Shown: one piece after another, positions 1-13,400 of the stretch
Numbering within the stretch: the first letter of the stretch is position 1
How the letters are laid out: every line of letters begins with the position of its first letter
Assembly (NCBI GenBank): GCA_949152475.1
Contig: OX424557.1
Location: 27,899,462-27,963,461, forward strand
Direction of reading: 5' to 3'
Source: Terebella lapidaria
Lineage: Eukaryota > Annelida > Polychaeta > Terebellida > Terebellidae
DNA length: 64,000 bases
Position numbers and translations under genes: made by a program
Notes under the pieces: generated by a model
Told to the model about the DNA's origin: nothing
The model's database searches: none
The model's input: the letters and a program-made list of their open reading frames with translations, nothing else

Positions 1-972
1 CATATCTCGGCCGTTTTGTAACAAAGCTACATGAAATTTGGCATTTATATTCTGCATATATCTATGAAGAAGACGCCAAAAAGCGGTTAATGATTTCATT
101 AATAAATTAGTATATAAATATAGTTGAATGTGGCTGGAACAAATGTAACTTACGTTGCGTACACGAAGCATTACATGATGCAGTTTCTTAACTGCAACGA
201 GTGCACATATGCGTGATCAATAACCTACCCTCCAATTTCAAGTATCCCATCGATATTCATGTCGAATTGATGTGCAAATACGTATATCTATTGCGATTCA
301 CTGAAAATGTCTTGTGCCGCTGGTCAGTGAAGCGCTAAGTACAGATTAACGGATTATTCGTATAGGAAATATCGTCAATGCTCAGCTTTCGAGAACGTTG
401 TACTCAGGAGTGAGATGTTGTTGTGATTTTGCTTATATACTACTCTTAGAAAATAATAGAGACGCTAAATTCTTGAAAAAGTTTGCGGTTGAGTTTACAA
501 TGCCAACGGATATAGACGTTATTAATGCGACTGACATTCAATTTCTTTTGCCCAGTGTATTTTCAATGCGGATGATATATAGCATGTTATTTTGAACATC
601 AAATTACCACCAAGTGTCGAGGTAAACCCCAAAACAGACAGTAGGTTATTGTTCTATGATGAGTATTCTAACCATAGTCAAGAAATTGCACCCTAAAACG
701 CTGTCTGTTTCCTATGTAAGTTACATTTAATTGGCGGAGTATAACGTTCTGGATCTGTATGATTATCGACTGGGTCGTCAATTTGGACATTGGACATATA
801 TTCCAGTCATGTATAGAACCTACGCAACAATTTTCAGCGAAATCCATTGCTAAACTGCAGAGCAATAGCCCAAATAAAACATACGAGAATTCAGCTGATA
901 AGGCATCGATCCTGACTGTTAAGCATCCTTAAACGAAACCCATGGTCTTATGGGGCCCTGGCAATAATTAAG
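1..972. other. intergenic, nothing recognised
   Basis: AT-rich DNA with only short chance reading frames that have no splice sites or family resemblance. I see no gene, RNA gene or clear repeat here. Confidence 0.5.
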
Positions 973-1270
973 TACGGAAGACCATTAGTGCACTGAAAAT
1001 ATATTTTAAGTGGCAGCCGCCACATAGTTATCTAGCGGCCGATACTCAATTATCAGGCTGCCGCCACTTAATTTAATTATGTGCTAAATCCATGATTAAA
1101 CCACCTAGAGAAACGATACAAATGCGAGAAATGGACAGATGAAGGAGTTGTGTGCATATATAGCAAGTACATATATATATTAAAGTTGCGGCCGCCAGAT
1201 AGTTAAGTGGCGGTCGCCAGATAAATATATTTTCACACTTTGCAGTATCTGGTCTCAACGGGCTTCCGTA
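973..1270. mobile_element. short inverted-repeat DNA element (MITE), 298 bp
   Basis: The ends are TACGGAAG and CTTCCGTA in inverted orientation. Weaker inverted similarity continues to an AAATATATTT block on each side. The element is flanked by the same six bases, ATTAAG, at 967-972 and 1271-1276, which is a target-site duplication. The middle contains several short inverted GTGGC/GCCAC and GCGGCC blocks, so it could fold strongly. It has no coding capacity. The superfamily is not clear from the ends. Confidence 0.6.
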
Positions 1271-1439
1271 ATTAAGCAATTAGCAAAAAAAGAGAAAAAT
1301 AGCAAAATGCAAGCATGTCCATCCCGGTTTTCCATACAATATGCCTCCCATTTCCCAAATACATCGCCCCTGCTGCAGCATGATTGTGTTCGTATGAAAT
1401 GACTTTAAATCAAATAGTCTTGACTATCCACAAAATGCT

Positions 1440-1529
1440 AGTTCGATTACATCGCAACCCCCAGTTTCGTTGGAACTAGCTTCCATCCCCTCTGGATCCG
1501 CGCCGAATCTGATTTGCTCGAAGAAAGAC
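1440..1529 (+). other. possible RALBP1 5' UTR exon
   Basis: This is a locally GC-richer block ending in a good donor (GTGAGT at 1530). The first RALBP1 coding exon appears to be preceded by an acceptor, so a noncoding first exon must lie upstream, and this is one candidate. There is no other support; the left limit is arbitrary. Confidence 0.15.
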
Positions 1530-1842
1530 GTGAGTGACACCTAGCGAATAATTGGAACAAAATGGATGCTAAATCTTTTTGACAGCGACAGTGATCCTGA
1601 AATTGTACGCATAGTTGTCCAGTTAATTTACTTTAGATAAGATATATCGTTAATATAAATGTTTGTTGAATCGTGTAGCCATACCATGTATGCACGTACA
1701 CAATGTTATTGGCATGTTTGTTTCTTGATGTAGTCTGCGGTGAGCGATAATGGGTGAAGTTCATGTTTCCGCCCCTCAAATCTATGTGCGATTGTCAGAC
1801 CAATCACCATCCTGCTGCTAGGAAATATCTCACATCTAACCC

Positions 1843-2294
1843 TAGACCCAGGTGCCCCACTCATCGAGCGCGAAGGACTGTGCGAGTGAGACACAGATTG
1901 TAGCAGACATGGGGCGGTTAAAAGAATAACTGAATGATATATCCCTTTTGCCGTGCTCTCAGTGCTCTGTAGTGTGGCCGCACATGCGCAGACACACAAA
2001 TGACGCAATCAGCTCATTTATCGTCCAGGAATGGTGAAATCAGAAGTTGTGGATTATCATGTCGATTTGAAATGATGCTATGCTCAGATAAATAAGCACA
2101 TGACCAAGAAATCTGAGAACCGGTACGCAAATTGTTTCAGAAGATATTGAAGAACTTTGCAGTAACGGGTAAATGTCTGGTCACGGCAAGATGTGGCTTG
2201 GTCACGATCGAAATGTAGAATAGTTAGCCCCCCATGTCTGCTACAATCTGTGTCCCACTCGTGCTGCGCTCAATGAGTGGGGTACCTGGGTCTA
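1843..2294. repeat. inverted repeat with 72-78 bp arms
   Basis: The left arm (1843-1920) and the right arm (2223-2294) are reverse complements over nearly their whole length, sharing for example the block TGTAGCAGACATGGGG. They differ by one small insertion and a few substitutions. The roughly 300-base spacer has no coding sequence. This looks like an old palindromic nonautonomous transposon. Confidence 0.55.
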
Positions 2295-4381
2295 TAATCT
2301 AATCCCTCACCCCTCACCTAATTGTACTTCATCAATATACATATAAAAGTCATTAACATCAGTTTGAAGGTGAACGGATAGTTACCATGTTCTTATATAT
2401 TATACGATTAATAGCATCAACTTGTTGTAGTTGTTGTACAATGTTGTTGCAGTTTGTAACTATATAAACTATGTAACTATGTAAATATAAAATTGTTATA
2501 CAGGTCTCCATTATGAGTTATGATTTTAGTGTGACACGATTGATTTGGACCAGCTCATGTTCCAAAAGTTGCTAGTTCATTTTGCGACCAATACCACCCA
2601 TTCGTGTTCGCTGATCAAGTCCGATCCACATATATATTGACCATTAGCAAGCGCGTCACTGCGTAAAACGCAGCGGATTGAGTACCAAATATATCTTATA
2701 TATGACTTGATATGATCTACTATATATCATCAAAACACCGAGAATCTGTTTTATGTTATAAAGTATAGAAATCTGTTAGTCGGCGTTGCTTCATTCCATA
2801 CTGGGTAGGTCCCAACATAAACATTCAAAATGGAGCAACGTTGGCTAGAAATCTGTAGGCTGTGCTGCCATTGCAAATTTTGTGCATACATGTATTAATG
2901 ACTTAGTTTCCTACGAATCTGTACCTAGTATCATAACTTCCTATCATTGTGTATGATCATAGTATCCAAGGAGGAAATAAAATTTGCTTTCCATAAGGAA
3001 AAATGTGAGTTTAAAAGTTTGAATTTAACGTCAACTTAAGTTTGTAAATTTCTGTCAATAAACACAAGAAAGAACACTCAAGTCGCCAACCCGTAGATCG
3101 TTGTACAGAATAACATCATCAATATTTTATTGTTCTCATTTTCGTGTGTACTGATAACAAATCAAAAACTAAAATACAGAAGCTTTCAGCTAAAATTCAG
3201 GCTTCTGAAATCCAGAGTTTTATTTTACTTGGTGAGAGCAAGTTTTTTTTATTTTTAATGAACTATCAGTTTAGCATACTGCACTGGTCCATATATTCTA
3301 GTCGGCATTGCTAACTCATAAACTACCGGTACATGTACTGTTTTCATCTACTAGTATGTTTATGCCACTAATTATTTCATCAGTTTTCAAGATGATTCGT
3401 AAGTCATTTTACCTCAAATTCCTTGTTGACTGAGTGATGTTCATTAAGTTGTACGGTATATGCCTATAATTATAAGTATATTGCATGATTGTGCAAATGG
3501 CTTATTGCATTTCTCAACATTGCTCCTAATTTTTAGCCACAGGTAGCTACAAATTGGTTTGATTGCCAGCTCTCGACTGCTCACTGACATGCTTTGAATG
3601 AGTATCAGATGCAGATACATCACATTTACTCTATTATACCTTTGCCAGATACATGCATGTTCACTTTTTCTCACGAACGAATACTAGTGCTTCTCACATA
3701 TATCATCAAAGTCAGTGCTTGAAACAGGCTTGCGTAACTTTAACATGACATTGCGGAACACATGATGTATAACCCTATGATAAGGAAATATCATAAACTT
3801 GTGACTATGTATATTAGACCTATACTACTATTTAGTGTATATTTTTGCTGCAGTTGATTTGACAAAATGCATAGAAAATCACGCAAAACTAGACAGGTAC
3901 AGGTAAACCTTTCTATGTTCATCTTAAGTTCTGATAAGTACAGGTACATGTACATGTATCACAGTTGGAAATAATATGCATATCATTATCGTATTGGAGT
4001 TTACATGCATGTCGTCTCCCCAGTCACCTCCCAACTTATGAAGTTTGCATGTTGACAGTTAACGGTTATCTTTACCGTATTAACCATACATTTTATCAAG
4101 GAATTCCTCTAGTTTTGTAAATTGAAGTGATGTGCTATATGGACTGTTGTGTTAGCAACTTATATTGTAGTTAAGATGTTTGTTTTATTCGCATATATGT
4201 GATTTGTTGTTATTTTGCTTGGCACGTAAGGTATAAGCATTCGTATGAAATTTTTTTGTGATTTATTGTTTCAAAAATATATCGGAAAATTTTATTGCTT
4301 CAAAAATTTGTATCTCAAAAATATTATGATATTGACAGTAATGAAAGAAATTGTTATGACATGAACTAGCATGCAGGCGTC
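2295..4381. other. upstream region of RALBP1, no gene seen
   Basis: AT-rich sequence with scattered ACATGTAC words, no convincing exon. Just before the first coding exon, a CATGCAG at 4371-4377 could be the acceptor of a preceding intron. Confidence 0.4.
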
Positions 4382-4460
4382 ATGAGTTTTGAGAGTCCTG
4401 ACATGGCCAAGGAGTTCCCAGGGCTCTATGGCCTACAAGGGATCGGGGAGCCTCATGAAT
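4382..4460 (+). CDS. RALBP1: RALBP1 coding exon 1 (N-terminus)
   Basis: Encodes the first 26 residues, including EFPGLYG, which corresponds to KFPGLY near the start of vertebrate RALBP1. Donor GTAAGT; ends one base into a codon. Confidence 0.88.
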
Positions 4461-7400
4461 GTAAGTGTATTCAGCATATACAGTACATTTTTCTTCACTT
4501 CTATCTGTTGACAGCTCAAATTAACATTGTTCAGTACAAACATTCAGGTGTTAGTCATGTTACATGTAATACCAAACACCAGGGGCAAGTTAAGACCCAA
4601 AGTTGTGATAAGACTTTGTTTTAGCGGCTGCCGGATTTTGATAGTCATCGGGCTGCACAGAATATTAACACACACACTAATTAACTCAAGCCAATATACA
4701 ACACACAATTCATGAATTCTTGTGCATGTTTCAACTCAAGTGGATACCTGTTTTATGGACGCCAGAACAAAGGAGAATAATCTTGCACAATGTATTCGGA
4801 AGAAAATATCATTTTTTTGCGCATTAGTTATCCGACATTGAGGGTGATGAAAATTTGAAGAACAATTATGAGAATATTTTTTAAATCACAAAGATTTTAT
4901 CTGTGTGTTAGTGTCAAATTTCGTGGAAAAGCTACCCGCACGCGGACGCTAAACAAAGTCTGAATGCAACATGGCCTTATGGCATTCATTTGGTGTAGTG
5001 TATGTTGATAGCCTGATATAAATAAAATATTTGAAGAATGACAGTATATATCATGCACATACATATAAACAGGTGCATATTACTTGTATGTTCTCAGTTA
5101 TAATGTTTATTCCTTCATGAGGTGCATTGTGATTGAGATGATGTTATGTTTGTGGTCATCATGATGATGACTGAATCATAATGTTTTCTTAGAGTGATGG
5201 CCTTGTGAGATCATCATACATGTACATGTACATCATAGAAAAACAGTAATATTCACAATCAGATTATTTTGCACACTTACATACAGCATTCATTTTGGGA
5301 TTGTATCGGATGTATGAGCCTACATACATATGTGAAGCCTGTTTTGTTGATCCCCAACTCGATCTCAGGTGACACCAAGGGCCTCTAATATTTATCTTTC
5401 GGCTACCTGTGGGTCTGTTAATTGATCAGTTTGAAACAAACATCTTCCAAGATAAAATTGGAAAGTCATCCTTGATCTGTTCTTAGGTGACCTTGAATAC
5501 TAGGAATACAATTTATGGCAAATGTAACTTGGTTATTGGAGTCTTGGAGGTGTCAAGAGATGTTTAAAGACCTAATGTGTAAATTTGTTTATGTACATAA
5601 TACATGTACCATATCATCCAATCTTAGCACACAATATTAATTACTGGAATGTCAAATTATAACCGAGTGAACAGCAGTAGCCTGCCCCTCAGCTGAACTT
5701 TGCACTAAATTACAAGAAAGTGGCAAGAAAATAAGGATCTAATAGATGAAATTGGGTACTACCTAGTATTAAACCAAACTTCTCAGTGTATCATGCATAT
5801 TACATATAGACGATAGTTCAACATTTGAACCGAGTAAGTAAGAAAGCTGATATTTTGAAATATATTGAAATATCCATTAAGTTCATTCACGAAAAAAAGA
5901 CTTGAATAAAAGTTGGTCTTGTGAAAGAAAATAATGTTTCTGCTCTTGTATTTTCATGACTGTGTTTAATGAGCCATGTTTCGTTCAGTTGAAGACGAGG
6001 ATAAGCCAGCACGACGCAAGTCTGACGTTCTAGTGCGCCGACGTGACTCGCGGCCGGAGCGACGCGGGAAAGGCTACAGGATGTTTGAGGAGGAGGACTC
6101 TGAGGAGGAGTTGGTCGCGGACGACTCCGTCAAGTGAGTGTTCGCCTCCTCCGCCCGCCAGACATCGGGTTATTGTGTGCGGGGTCTGTGCTGGAGAAGG
6201 TTGATACATGTAGTGAAAGGAATGACTGTTAATGGGTATACTTGTATACATGAGACATGCACGAGGCAGCCAATGCCAAGGTGTGTCGATATGCTTGGTG
6301 ATATTGTCTAGAAATCATGTGTTATTAACATGACATTGTGTTATTTAATAAGCATATATTTATATATAAGTCCATTGTGAAGCAGCTACTAGTAATAGCT
6401 GCCAGGAACTCCACATGATAAAAGTTAGATGTTTGCAGTGTCAGTGCACTGTAGTATACAATGTTATGTATATACCATATTGGGCCTGATAGTCCTGAGA
6501 TAGACACTGTAATGGAAGTATTTCAACTTCAGGGTGCGTAAAAATATGCAACAGACACATTTTTAGGAAATCGTTGATATACCGTATACCGTATACCGGT
6601 ACAGTGTTTATTATGTATCAATTTGATTAAAATAATCTGGATATAATGTTTGAAATAAGATGACTGCGCTATAAGGAAATAAAGATAGCAAAAATTTTTC
6701 TGCAAAATGAGGGGGTGGGAGTCTTATATGAGGGCATGCGCTTCTATTAGGACCAAAACAGTATGTACATACGTGTATAAAGTATCAGTTGCAAAGTTAG
6801 TATTACCTCTGTGTGATGACTGAAGTATAGATATAAAAGCACTGCATCATTATAACCAAAATCTTTCGTTGACAACATTTCACAGAACATAAAGCATGTA
6901 TGTACATGTAGCCACTAAAAATTTATGCATATATTCATGATTTGCTCCATCCTACAGTCTCTTTTTAGCCCATTGCAGCCATATATGGACACATCACGTA
7001 CACTATTACATGTTTTACTTTGATACATATGGAGGTTGACACTGAAGCTGGTTGAGTTACTTTCAAAGGTTGCAAGGCGATGTTCACAGCAGTGTCTGAT
7101 AGCCATGATAGCGGGCCTTCACTGACAGTGTAGATACAGATGTAGTTTTGATAGTGGGCATTTTTATCAGAGAACATTGCCGATATCTTACCTTGCATCC
7201 TATTTATTATCACTGATGCTTGATGTGTCTGTGTGTGTGTGTGTGTCCGTATATATGATCTGTGAAATGTTGCACGAACAAGTGCTGATGACCACTGGTC
7301 AGACAGTAACACATGGTACAGTGTGTAAATTGCTCATTGTGGCAGGTTGTCTGTACATGTGTAGTCGTGCGAAATGTACTAGTACCTATAGCACATAGCA

Positions 7401-10400
7401 TACATATCATCAAGCATGGGAGTCTTATTGTTTACTTCTCTTTCAGGAGTCCTACTAAAATGAAGAAGCACAGCAAACCCAGCTTCAAGTTTCCGAAGAG
7501 AGACAAACTGTACAAACCCAAAGAAAAGGTAAATTGTGCTGTGGATCTATTTATAAATTTTTCATGCCACTGTACTTGTAATGAAAGAAAAAGACAGGAA
7601 ATAAATTTGTAAATAAATTTGTATCAGTTTCAATTAGGTGAGTGATTCAATTTCTCTTGCTCAAGAGCATTGACCGAGTATTATACGATGTATACTATCT
7701 GACTATGGGCGAAAGGTTATGGTTATTGCCCCAGCCAGTTGACTATCCTTACTGGGTTGCTGAAGTGATCATTGTTGGGGAGGGTTTATGGTGCATATCT
7801 CTGCAGAACACTAGGGCAAAACTATGTAAATTAATATACTGACAAGATAAAAAGAACAGTCAGTTTAGGAACACTACAGTGCTATCTTTGTTGTCGTAAA
7901 TCACCAAAGACTGTCTGCCAATGACCATATAACTGGGGGAGAATCCAGCTATAAATATGCTTTGATTGCGGATGACCATGCCTCCGGGCCAAGCCAATTT
8001 ACAGTAATATTAGATTTGGGGAGGTAGATGGGATGTGTAGATATATCTAGGTTCCATGTTATAGACCTTGTATAGAAACCTAGGACCGTCACTCATCATG
8101 CTCAATCTGATGAGCGTTAAGCCGAAAACACACCGGACGCGTGCGCCAAGCGTCGGGCGAGCGTCACGCGTGCGCAAAATATGGAACAGCTTCAAAACAG
8201 TGTCTCAAAACACACTACCGCGAGCGTCACGTGGCTGGCGTCAGGCGTGCGTCGCGCGGGCGTTTTGGATCGCTCCGTGAGCGATTTTTTACGCTCGACG
8301 CGTACCTGCGCTTGAGGAATTCCTGTTGTATGATGCCCAAACAGCAGTCTGGATGGGGTTTTCTTGAATTTTAATGACCGCATGGTTTCATTTGGATCAA
8401 CAACAAAGTCAGACGCCACGTCAAAGAAAACAAAATCATTGGAAGAAACTCCCCCGATTGATATCGATCAGCTCATATTTATAATTGTCCATGTTCATCT
8501 TTGTGTAATGGTGAGAATATTTCATTTAGGGACACAGAGAAAAATAGTAAGTATATGTTGACATGTTATAATATTTATTGTCATATATTACAATATAGGC
8601 CCCTATATTGATCATATTGATTCAGTTTGATAATTTTAGATTATCTGCATGTAGTGAAAACAAACTTAGCAAAGAAAATGGCGCGAATGAACGCATCGTA
8701 ATACGCGTTCAGTGTGTTTAAGTTTGACGCTTGACATCCGCATACCGCACACGCGACGCTCGGCTGACGCATGACGCACGCGTCCGGTGTGTTTTCGGCT
8801 TTAGGATGAAAATGTCAGAAAACTACTTTGGATGCCCTAAAGCCCTCAGTATCCAGATAATACAGGTCCGTAGTGTTGTAGCATAAACACTATGTAGTTT
8901 ACAGGTACAATGTACCAGATCCTACTTAGGCACTCACTAAATTTATGGCACTTTTTATCATGCAATTCTCGGAAGTGAATGATGAGCAGCACTATGGAAC
9001 ACTTTCTGTTTTGCATTCTTGTCCTTGCCATAAGCTCTGCACACAAATGTATTATGAATGGCATGGAAGAAAGATGCAGAGCAGTGAGATTGAAGGATAA
9101 AAGGCGGCTCTGTGACTTTGGCTGCCCTCCTGTTGGAACCAATTTGTGGCTATTCAAAGACTTTTTATGTGATTCCTGTTTGCCCGAGTGGATGTTTTGT
9201 GGTGGTACAGCGCAACTTGTGTCATAGGCACAGACACGGAATCTTGACTAGTGAATAGTGAATGGTGGTGCCCTTGATGACCTTGGTCCCAATATCAGCC
9301 AATTATGTCTGTGAAAGAATTCTGATATTACTTTGCTTGTTACTGTATATTACATCTAGTCCTTGCTTTGGTTGTTCTTTCTCTTCATGTTGATTCTGTG
9401 TCGTGAGTGAATATGGAATATTCTGCTCTGCCTTGGTAATCAACTGATGTGGCATCATATATTTTTTTCACTGGTTGAATCAACTCAAATTTAGATAATG
9501 TAATTTGGTTGAGGTTGACATGTCGAACTGCTATTTGTCTTCTGTTGTGGCTACACCTTGAACACGGTAAACACTGTGACAGCTGCAAATCTGATGGGAA
9601 CTTTATGTGACATGAAGTGGAGTGATTGATCGGCACTCTGATATTGTGCAGCACTGCGCTTCGCTGCCCCAATGTGACATATAAATCTAATAATGCTCTA
9701 TTTTGCTCAATCATCCACCTTCACAGCAAATAGTATGGAACTCTTGGATCATGAGGGAACTGAAATTTGCAAAATGGAATAATAGAGCTGTGAATGGAAG
9801 GAAAATTTGCAGAAGAAAGATTTTTGTGAGAAGAACATTTATCCCAGTGGTTCACTGGTTGTGCTTGGTACAGAACTGTGTACAGCTTGCTCTTGATCTG
9901 TCTTGGAATAATGGAATGAATATTTCGTTATCCATTTACTGTCTGCATTGAATTATATGATTATCTATAATTCTGATAAAATGAAAATGCATCTTAGTGG
10001 AATCATTTGAGAGATGGCAACAACATTGTTACTGTAATGTACGTGGCAATCCCAAAGAGGTCTACCATGAATATTGTGTTTTCCATACAAGAGCTGTGAG
10101 GTATTGTTCCACAGCATTGTTCCACAGTTTGTCAACACTGCTGTTATCTGCCATGGACTGGAGTGGTGAGCTTGAGTGCTGTTTGCTCCCAAAATCAATT
10201 TCTCTGTCTTCCATGGATTAATAAAGCAATCTATTTATCATTCTGTAAGCACATGTACCGGTAGTTCAGCCGTCCATGCCAGCAGTGATATTTTCGTCTT
10301 TGTGTCCAGGTGTACATGTGTTTCCTCCCTTTATTTCTGAGAAAAACCTTTAAAAATTGTATGTTTCTTATTCCATGGGCACTTGAGTGCTCTGCTGACC

Positions 10401-13400
10401 TTACATGTATCTGTGCCCTGGCCTGTGATACGTACTGACTGTGTTTCCCCAGCAGATTTCCTTTCCTCTAATTGTTTGTCCCTCCCTCATCTATTATACA
10501 TAATGTACATCCATGAGCACGGCTATCATCCTCCAAGTTTCAAGCAACTTTATATATCTCGGACGTTATCCAATATGCACATAGTTTATTTCCCTCGGCT
10601 CGGATCGTAAGCTTGACATTATATCGCAGCACTGGTGTTGTATAAATGGCCACTTGTCCGCCCCCTATTTGTGGCGATATAATATTGGGATTTCCCGAAG
10701 CCTCTAGTAACATTGTCTTGTGCGTAGTTTGTGAGTTGGTTACCAGTTTACCGGGTGCAGGGGTTGCTTGAGGCAAGTTGCTTTCTACTCGCATCTATTA
10801 TATCGATGGGCGGCGATCTGATCTCCCTGTCTGTGGATGCACAGAAAACCCGACTCTATTGTCTGGGAAAGCTGTTGTTTGCTTTGGTATTCACCCCATT
10901 TACACAAATTGGCATGGTCATTTTTTATCTGTGATTTATTGATCAGTGTGGAGGGATTGTGATTTCCATGAAAAACGTCACTTGTCGACGCGCCTAATCA
11001 GGGATAACAAGCACTCTGCAGAGGTCAGCACTGTGTTCTTTACCACACAAAGCACTGGATATATATGTATGAAGCTGATGTAGGAACTTAACAGATAACG
11101 ACGACGACATCACTGGCAGTAGCGGCAACACACCAAAGCTTTCATCAGCTCTGAGGCTTGGCATTTTGCCTTGTGACTCGTCTTTTGTTACCAGTATAGT
11201 AGAAATCTCTCACCTCATGGCATGTACCAAGGTGTGGCCAGGGATGTATTGTGTTCTCAAGTACAGTAATGATAGCCTTTGAAACATATAATGAAGTCTG
11301 ATTTCATACACCATTGGATCGATAGAGCTTGGACATATGATTACGTCAAAGATTTTATACCGTGGGAAATTCCAGTCCCAAGGGAAGCATATTCACCTGT
11401 CTAGATGATGCTAGGAACACTAATCACTGTGCTGGTAAATTTTTGATGTGGAGTAATGATGACGAAACTATGGAAAACGTTTGTTGGCTGGATTCACAGC
11501 AGGTCTAATGGGTGTCAAGTTTGAATTATTCATGTGGTGGATTACAACTTCAAACCGAGCTGTGTGTCAAGTTCAGTGAGGAATACAAGAACGAAAGTAG
11601 TTTGGTCCGAATCCAGCACAGTTAACTTTGATGCCTTGATAGTGGCTACAGTGTGAATTGACTTGTTGAACTTTTGTGACAACTCGATATCCATGAATAC
11701 AAGCAATACAAATGGCAACCGAGACCATGACCACAGAGATAGACATTGACAATTGAGGCATGCACTTGAATGAGCTCAGTGCTCAACTCATGTTTGAGTT
11801 TGTGGCACTGACCAGATCCATCAGCCACTATGTGGTTCAGACTTCTAGCTGATCTCAATCAGTCCACGAGTGAGTCCCACTGGACTTAGTCTGTGAGCAC
11901 TCACTGACCATGAGGATGAGTTACATGAGCTGTTTCTCCTCCCAGGACAAGGACCGAGAGGGGCACCACCCCCACCACCGGGAGCGCGACCGCTGGGCGA
12001 GCGGGGAGCGCGCCGAGGGCCTTCCCCAACCCCACAAGGAGGGCAAGAAGAAGGAGGACAAGCAGAAGTGGAGGAAGAGAAAGCTCCTGGGTCAGGCACC
12101 GAACACCCTCGGGGTCACATCCATCAAGGCCGAGTCCAGAAGCCCAGGTAAGACATTTAAGGTTTGTCGAGACTGAAGTATCGGTGACTGAATCCTGTCA
12201 ATGCATGTTTATATAGACTAATTGCCAGTTGTAAATGTTTGTTCCCATAATAATACTGGAATGCATCTGTCAACTAAACGTGCTGAATGTGCAATTCAAG
12301 GCCACAAAATATTATGCATAATTAGGTTACCGGACCTATGGTCCGATAACCTATTGGCATGGCGTTGCGTCCGTCGTCCGTCGTCCGTCGTCGTCGTCCG
12401 TCGTCCGTCGTCGTCCGTCGTCGTCGTCGTCCACATTTTTATCTTTTTTGTTTACAGGCGAATTTTTCTGAAATTTTGCAGAAAAATACTTAAAAGTAAT
12501 TCAAGAAGGAGGTATTTTTTAGTTTTTTGATTTTCGCATTTTTTTCAAAATGGCGGCTGTTTTCGACGAAAAATGCCTGATTTTGGACTTTAGCGGCCAT
12601 TTTCTCAAAATCTGTTCAGTAACTTTTTTTCTTTTTGATAAATAACACTCCTCATATGTACTCCTATGATGTCTATAAATTTCGTTGCGCTTGAATCGCT
12701 CGAAGTGGGCCATTTTGGCCCAAACTCAGCTCAAATGGGACTTTCCCATGTTAAATTCTCCTATGCTTTATAATGGGACACATTATGCCTAATATCTCAC
12801 TTGATATTGAGATTAGAGACTAGGAGTCAATTGTGGACCTATAGGAAATGATATATGCTGAATATTCTCGTGACCTTGAATTTGACCTCTGACCTCACTT
12901 TCAAGGTCAGAGCACAAAATGGCTTATATCTCGCTTATTATCGACTCTACAGCTTAGGAATCAATTGTGGACATATAGGAAATTATATATTCTGAATATT
13001 CTCGTGACCTTGAATTTGACCTCTGACCTCAGTTTCAAGGTCAGAGCACAAAATGGCTTATATCTCGCTTATCATCGACTCTACAGTTTAGGAATCAATT
13101 GTGGACATATAGGAAATGATATACATGTATGCTGAATATTCTGATGACCTTGAATTTGACCTTCGACCTCATTTTCAAGGTCACAGGACAAAATGGCTAA
13201 TATCTCGCTTGTTATCGACTTTACAGCTTAGCAATCAATTATGAACATATAGGAAATGATATATGCAGATTATTGTCATGACCTTGAATTTGACCTTTGA
13301 CCTCATTTTCAAGGTCACAGGACAAAATGGCTAATATCTCACTTATTATCGATTTTACAGCTTAGGAATCAATTGTGGACATATAGGAATGGTATATGCT

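Noticed and set aside
1706-2008. 100-residue minus-strand frame MRHLCVCACAATLQ...
   Set aside because: It overlaps the inverted repeat arm and has no family resemblance or splice context.
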